A stretch of 38,596 nucleotides of DNA from Acinetobacter portensis (lineage in GTDB: Bacteria; Pseudomonadota; Gammaproteobacteria; Pseudomonadales; Moraxellaceae), in NCBI RefSeq assembly GCF_009372215.1, contig NZ_LWRV01000069.1, positions 1-38,596 on the forward strand. The letters run 5' to 3'. A program made the position numbers and the translations under genes. Position 1 is the stretch's first letter, and each line of letters starts with the position of its first letter. The notes beneath the pieces were generated by a model. It saw nothing but the letters and a program-made list of their open reading frames with translations. It searched no databases and was not told the DNA's origin. This document shows positions 35,207 to 38,596 of this stretch, one piece after another.

Positions 35207-35632
35207 ATGGATAACACTTATAAACTTTTAGGATTAGGTTTACTTGCTTTAGGTCTTTCTGCTTGCCAAAGCACGCCTCGTCAATATAACGGCAATGTAG
35301 GCTATCAAATTGAATCTCAAACAGCAGATTCAGCAACAATGGCGTACACACTTGCTGGTCGCCAAAATCAACAACTAGATGAAACAAAACTACAACGTGC
35401 TTGCCAAAAAGTTTTAGGTGCATCTAAAACATACAAGCTGAGCATTCTAAGCGTGAATGAAATTGCCAATCCGCAACAAAATGTTGAGTTTGGTCGTCAA
35501 ATTGGACAAAGCCGTACAAGCGTTGGTTTATCTAATACTCAAAGTTTATATAGCGACCAAGACTATGCAACTCGCCAAGCGCTTGAAGCTCGCCCAGCTA
35601 CACTGCGTGTTGTTCGCTACAGCTGTTCTTAA
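35207..35632 (+). CDS. Small lipoprotein of unknown function
   Basis: A 141-residue product from the ATG at 35207; the frame opens 14 codons earlier but the lipoprotein signal (MDNTYKLLGLGLLALGLSAC, lipobox LSA-C) starts here. The mature part has no family I recognise. It contains a cysteine pair (in LQRACQKVLG and at the end, RYSCS) that could form a disulfide, and a Gln/Ser-rich middle (FGRQIGQSRTSVGLSNTQSLYSDQDY). Asp is not at +2 (the sequence is C-Q-S), so outer-membrane targeting is expected. It is convergent with the methyltransferase gene and shares a terminator with it. Confidence 0.8.
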   Translation: MDNTYKLLGLGLLALGLSACQSTPRQYNGNVGYQIESQTADSATMAYTLAGRQNQQLDETKLQRACQKVLGASKTYKLSILSVNEIANPQQNVEFGRQIGQSRTSVGLSNTQSLYSDQDYATRQALEARPATLRVVRYSCS

Positions 35633-35644
35633 TATTTTAAGCAT

Positions 35645-35675
35645 TAAAAAGGGCAATTTAGATGCCCTTTTTTAT
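35645..35675. terminator. Bidirectional terminator between lipoprotein and methyltransferase genes
   Basis: Stem AAAAAGGGCA / TGCCCTTTTTT with a short loop, flanked by A and T runs. Confidence 0.85.
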
Positions 35676-36344
35676 TTCTAGCGTTTTATAAAAACTGACA
35701 TTTCTAAATTCTGGTGATTCATCTAAATCAGGCCAAGTTGTCGCACTACGCTCATCAAGCTTGATATATTGAGGATGACTAAAATTTTTCACACGACTAT
35801 CAGCAACCCATACTTCAGGTGCAAACTTTAAAAATTCATCCAAAAAGAAGCGATTACATTGATCATAAAGTACATCCGCTGCTAGCAAAATATCAATCTG
35901 TTCTGCTTTATATAAGTCGTCTAAATACTCTAATTCAACGCCATTTAATTCTGCATTGGCACGACAAGCATCTAAACTTATTTTATCTATATCACAACAA
36001 ATAACGCGCTTTGCTCCTGCCATTTTCGCAGCAATCGCAACTACGCCTGAACCTGCACCAAAATCTAAAACCACTTTATCTTTCACATGATGTGGTTCCG
36101 CCAAAAGCCACTGTGCCATCGCCAAACCAGATGCCCAACAAAAAATCCAATACGGCGTGTCATTCCAAATTCGACGAATGACTTCATCATCTAATTTATC
36201 GGTAGGAAAAACAGGTGGAATCAACCAAAGAGAAATTGGCGTTTCAGGAAGTTGTTGTGCAAGAAGATCACAATGCGGAATAACCTCATGCAAGGCTTTA
36301 ATTAAATGTTCGGGTGCTTTAGAAAATCGGAGGGTACAGCTCAT
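35658..36344 (-). CDS. METTL20-like protein lysine methyltransferase
   Basis: A 228-residue class I SAM-dependent methyltransferase. SAM motif I is VVLDFGAGSG (91-100), followed by AIAAKMAGAKRV, the acidic strand CDIDKISLDA (117-126), and the seven-beta-strand lysine methyltransferase motif ADVLYD (156-161). The block TPYWIFCWASGLAMAQWLL upstream of motif I matches human METTL20 (ETFB lysine methyltransferase) and its bacterial homologues, one of which methylates ETF-beta and ribosomal L7/L12. It is often annotated simply as an L11 methyltransferase-like protein; the METTL20 pattern is a better fit than PrmA. The gene lies downstream of folD on the same strand, with palindromic repeats in the gap. 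Confidence 0.8.
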   Translation of the reverse strand: MSCTLRFSKAPEHLIKALHEVIPHCDLLAQQLPETPISLWLIPPVFPTDKLDDEVIRRIWNDTPYWIFCWASGLAMAQWLLAEPHHVKDKVVLDFGAGSGVVAIAAKMAGAKRVICCDIDKISLDACRANAELNGVELEYLDDLYKAEQIDILLAADVLYDQCNRFFLDEFLKFAPEVWVADSRVKNFSHPQYIKLDERSATTWPDLDESPEFRNVSFYKTLEIKKGI

Positions 36345-36395
36345 GGGATTTTTATTCTTTATCTGTTTCAGAGAACTCTTATGCTTGATGTATCC

Positions 36396-36432
36396 CCCTC
36401 ATCCCAACCTTCTCCCAGAGGGAGAAGGAGCA
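36396..36432. repeat. Palindromic intergenic repeat, copy 1
   Basis: 37 bases starting CCCTCATCCCAACC and containing the perfect 9-bp hairpin CCTTCTCCC-AGA-GGGAGAAGG. It matches copy 2 at 34 of 37 positions. It resembles the REP-like palindromes scattered in many gammaproteobacterial genomes. Confidence 0.75.
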
Positions 36433-36454
36433 TCCATTATTTTCACAACGAATT

Positions 36455-36487
36455 CCCCTCTCCTTTTAGGAGAGGGTTAGGGAGAGG
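36455..36487. repeat. Related palindrome between the two repeat copies
   Basis: CCTCTCC (36457-36463) pairs with GGAGAGG (36469-36475), followed by GGTTAGGGAGAGG. This middle unit has the same C-rich/G-rich character as its neighbours and looks like a diverged, inverted member of the same repeat family. Confidence 0.6.
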
Positions 36488-36490
36488 TTT

Positions 36491-36527
36491 CCCTCATCCT
36501 AGCCTTCTCCCAAAGGGAGAAGGAGCA
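36491..36527. repeat. Palindromic intergenic repeat, copy 2
   Basis: Direct repeat of copy 1 with three substitutions, containing CCTTCTCCC-AAA-GGGAGAAGG. It ends nine bases before the folD stop codon, so it sits at the very 3' end of the folD transcript. Confidence 0.75.
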
Positions 36528-36536
36528 CGGTGGGAA

Positions 36537-37385
36537 TTAACCCAACGCTTTTTCAGCAGCTTCCACAGTTTGACGAATCAAAGTTGTGATTGTCATAGGG
36601 CCTACACCACCTGGAACAGGCGTATAAGCAGAAGCAACATCTTCGATACCAACCAATTGAATATCACCAACACCACCGCCATCACGTGGATGGAAACCAG
36701 CATCAACAACAACTGCACCTTGCTTAATCCAATCTTTTTGGATTAATTCAGCTTTACCCACAGCACCTACAATAATGTCAGCTTGCTTAACAAAGCTTGC
36801 TAAATCTTGAGTACGTGAATGGCAAATCGTTACTGTCGCATTTGCTTCTAGCAACATTGCAGCCATTGGTTTACCCAAAATTGCAGAACGACCAACAACA
36901 ACCGCATGCTTACCTGCAATTTCAATGTTGTTTTCTTTTAAGATTGTCATGATGCCCGCAGGTGTTGCAGAACCATAAGCTGCCTCACCCATTGCCATAC
37001 GACCGTAGCCAAGGCAAGTTACGCCATCTACATCTTTAGCAAGTGATATTGCATCAAAACATGCACGCTCATCAATTTGTGCAGGTACAGGGTGTTGTAA
37101 CAAAATACCGTGAACATCTGGATTTGCATTCAATTTTTCAATTTCTGCAAGTAACTGCTCTGTTGTTGTCTCTGAAGACAATTCAACTTTTAATGAATCC
37201 ATACCGACACGACGGCAAGCATTCCCTTTCATACGTACATAAGTTGCAGATGCTCCATCGTCACCCACTAAAATAGTCGCTAAAATTGGAGTACGACCTG
37301 ACTTTGCTTTTAACGCTTCTACGCGAGTTAACAAGTCAGCTTCAATTTTTTTCGCCAATGCACGACCATCTAAAACTAATGCCAC
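36537..37385 (-). CDS. folD: Bifunctional methylene-THF dehydrogenase/cyclohydrolase
   Basis: Cytosolic enzyme of one-carbon metabolism that interconverts 5,10-methylene-, methenyl- and 10-formyl-tetrahydrofolate with NADP+. The 282-residue protein has the catalytic Y49 and K53 in [16 protein letters not shown], the conserved [13 protein letters not shown] block, the nucleotide-binding [13 protein letters not shown] and the C-terminal [12 protein letters not shown]. The start is a GTG with GGGAG eight bases upstream. Three palindromic repeat units lie immediately behind the stop codon. Confidence 0.97.
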   Translation of the reverse strand: MALVLDGRALAKKIEADLLTRVEALKAKSGRTPILATILVGDDGASATYVRMKGNACRRVGMDSLKVELSSETTTEQLLAEIEKLNANPDVHGILLQHPVPAQIDERACFDAISLAKDVDGVTCLGYGRMAMGEAAYGSATPAGIMTILKENNIEIAGKHAVVVGRSAILGKPMAAMLLEANATVTICHSRTQDLASFVKQADIIVGAVGKAELIQKDWIKQGAVVVDAGFHPRDGGGVGDIQLVGIEDVASAYTPVPGGVGPMTITTLIRQTVEAAEKALG

Positions 37386-37494
37386 GGCACTTCTCCCAAG
37401 TGTTGATATGAATCAATTTTGCACATTCTACAACATTATTTTAATTATTTTTGTCAATATGATGTTTTTCTGCACATACAGCACCACTATGCTA

Positions 37495-37522
37495 TTGTTT
37501 TTTTTTCAGAGCTTGCTAATAT
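37495..37522 (+). promoter_or_regulatory. Promoter of the tRNA-Cys/tRNA-Leu unit
   Basis: TTGTTT (37495-37500) and TAATAT (37517-37522) with a 16-base spacer; a TG one base before the -10 makes it an extended -10 promoter. It lies 18 bases before the tRNA-Cys gene. Confidence 0.65.
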
Positions 37523-37539
37523 ACGCATCAACAAGACAT

Positions 37540-37613
37540 GGCGGGGTGGCAGAGTGGTCATGCAGCGGACTGCAACTCCGTGTACGCCGGTTCGATTCCG
37601 ACCTCCGCCTCCA
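37540..37613 (+). tRNA. tRNA-Cys(GCA)
   Basis: A 74-nt tRNA with acceptor strand GGCGGGG pairing with CTCCGCC (one G-U), a U discriminator typical of tRNA-Cys, encoded CCA and a GGTTCGATTCC T arm. The anticodon loop ACTGCAACT gives anticodon GCA. Confidence 0.95.
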
Positions 37614-37625
37614 TCTTGTTAAAAT

Positions 37626-37711
37626 GCCCGAGTGGTGAAATCGGTAGACACAGGGGATTTAAAATCCCCCGCCCACAAGGCGTGCCAGTTCGAGTCTGGC
37701 CTCGGGCACCA
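37626..37711 (+). tRNA. tRNA-Leu(UAA)
   Basis: An 86-nt class II tRNA, 12 bases after tRNA-Cys and clearly co-transcribed. Acceptor strands GCCCGAG and CTCGGGC pair, CCA is encoded, and there is a long variable arm. The anticodon stem GGGGA/TCCCC encloses the loop TTTAAAA, giving anticodon TAA. Confidence 0.95.
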
Positions 37712-37742
37712 TTCTTCAACTTAGAAGATGGTGTAATAAAAT

Positions 37743-37768
37743 TTCCAGCCTAGCGCTGGTTTTTTTAT
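37743..37768 (+). terminator. Intrinsic terminator after the tRNA pair
   Basis: Stem CCAGC / GCTGG (37745-37759) followed by a run of eight T. Confidence 0.85.
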
Positions 37769-37926
37769 ATCTAAAATTTAGTAACATCGCTTACCCTCTT
37801 TTTTTTATTGTAATTTCAGAACTATATTTTTATTAATAATCAAACCTCATCTTCCTACTTCCCCCATCACAGTATATTGAAATCAATAATCACCCTTTCA
37901 CAATCCGCATATATCGAGTATTCAGT

Positions 37927-38499
37927 ATGGAATTAGACTGGACCAGTTTATTACAAAATTATGGATACTTAGCTGTATTTATAGGCAGCTTTTTCGAGGG
38001 TGAAACTGTACTTTTGTTAGGTTCTTTTGCAGCACATCAGAATATTTTAAATATTTGGTGGCTTGTGCTTACAGCAACCATAGGTGCTTTTATCGGAGAT
38101 CAATTCTATTATCACGTTGGCTCAAAATTCGGCCACAATTTCATAGCTAAACACCCTAAATTAGCCAATAAATTTAATCAAGCAAGTTCATTTATTGAAA
38201 AACACCCAACAATAACAATTTTATGCATGCGCTTTGCGTGGGGATTAAGAACTGTAATTCCTATTAGTTTCGGAATCAAAAAATATAATTATTTGCATTA
38301 TTTTGTCATAAATATTTTTGCATCATTCATTTGGGCAATGGTCATTATCTTTATTGGTGTACAAATCACCCACTTAATTCACCAATTATGGGGTTCTATA
38401 TTTCATACGCACCTCACCATCGTCACTATATGTACAATTGCTATAATACTGCTCATCCTTTTTTATAAAATTTATATTTTAAAAAAACAAGCCAAGTGA
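37927..38499 (+). CDS. DedA family membrane protein
   Basis: A 190-residue inner-membrane protein of the DedA/VTT family, several members of which flip undecaprenyl phosphate or phospholipids and support envelope integrity. The typical features are the re-entrant block at about 18-33 (GSFFEGETVLLLGSFAAH) with its conserved glutamate, GAFIGDQFYYHVGSKFG (about 53-69), and the arginine-containing CMRFAWGLRTVIPISFGIKK (about 99-118). The C-terminus is a membrane helix ending in basic residues. It is a single complete gene with a hairpin behind it. Paralogs in other bacteria differ in substrate, so none is assigned. Confidence 0.93.
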   Translation: MELDWTSLLQNYGYLAVFIGSFFEGETVLLLGSFAAHQNILNIWWLVLTATIGAFIGDQFYYHVGSKFGHNFIAKHPKLANKFNQASSFIEKHPTITILCMRFAWGLRTVIPISFGIKKYNYLHYFVINIFASFIWAMVIIFIGVQITHLIHQLWGSIFHTHLTIVTICTIAIILLILFYKIYILKKQAK

Positions 38500-38514
38500 T
38501 TTACACTTGGCTTT
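38488..38514. terminator. Terminator-like hairpin after DedA gene
   Basis: AAGCCAAGTG / CACTTGGCTT with a short ATTTA loop overlapping the DedA stop codon. The T-run is stronger on the minus strand, so it probably also serves a convergent gene beyond the right edge. Confidence 0.7.
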
Positions 38515-38596
38515 ATTGATTCAAACAATGCAATTAACCATTTTGTTTACTGTGTAATGCATTGTCATAAGCACGTTGATATGTGCTGAATTAGCA

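Noticed and set aside
36306..36746. Plus-strand open frames across the palindromic repeats and the end of folD.
   Set aside because: They run through REP-like repeats and antisense to folD, give low-complexity proteins and have no ribosome site.
37408..37753. Open frames reading through the tRNA-Cys and tRNA-Leu genes.
   Set aside because: They translate structural RNA genes; the tRNA folds fully explain the sequence.
38534..38590. Minus-strand tail reading FSTYQRAYDNALHSKQNG then stop, which looks like the end of a protein.
   Set aside because: The same frame has a TAA at 38591-38593, so only 18 codons are open before the window ends. It may be the end of a frameshifted gene or chance, and I cannot support a gene from this.

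Overview
The window is a contiguous piece of low-GC gammaproteobacterial chromosome, almost certainly from an Acinetobacter species. The evidence is the protein set and wording (GTP-type PEP carboxykinase, KgtP-type permease pair, AcrB-type RND pump, GreB, TtcA, HtpX, an Acinetobacter-style PAP2 autotransporter) together with AT-rich intergenic DNA. I see no insertion sequence, integrase, phage gene, plasmid gene, CRISPR array or rRNA. The stretch is mostly housekeeping chromosome with a few accessory-looking genes.

Layout, left to right. 0.2-2 kb: Smr-domain protein, folE and a small cupin on the plus strand, converging on a globin-coupled diguanylate cyclase. 3.5-5.4 kb: hemE with a closely coupled DUF817 membrane gene (minus). 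5.6-7.7 kb: a periplasmic L,D-transpeptidase and a pirin. 7.8-10.8 kb: a large autotransporter carrying a class A acid phosphatase (PAP2) passenger. 11 kb: tRNA-Ser(UGA) and greB. 12-16 kb: two lytic transglycosylases, an SCP2-like protein and ttcA; the gap in front of the second transglycosylase holds a tight cluster of four DnaA-box-like sites. 16.2-19.3 kb: htpX, a DUF4112 membrane protein and mgtE. 19.6-22.7 kb: an RND efflux permease with no partner subunits next to it. 23-26.2 kb: dgkA, a glpQ-type lipoprotein and an exported metallo-beta-lactamase-fold protein with a MoaF-like C-terminus. 26.3-28.3 kb: groES-groEL behind a sigma-32-type promoter, then about 1 kb of AT-rich DNA without a gene. 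29.4-35 kb: pckG, a small exported protein and two tandem kgtP-like permeases. 35.2-38.5 kb: a small lipoprotein, a METTL20-like methyltransferase, folD with palindromic repeats behind it, tRNA-Cys/tRNA-Leu and a DedA protein.

Functional themes. Cell-envelope and peptidoglycan work recurs (L,D-transpeptidase, two lytic transglycosylases, HtpX, DgkA, GlpQ, DedA, RND pump, autotransporter). A carbon-metabolism group (2-oxoglutarate uptake by the KgtP pair beside pckG) fits growth on organic acids. Folate/cofactor genes (folE, folD, hemE) are scattered. The items most worth a second look are the DnaA-box cluster, the PAP2 autotransporter fusion, the atypical MBL/MoaF-like protein, the tandem permeases with conversion-like identity patches and a long inverted repeat, and the orphan RND gene with an operator-like dyad. 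I did not find a clear multi-gene novel system, such as a defence island or a biosynthetic cluster.
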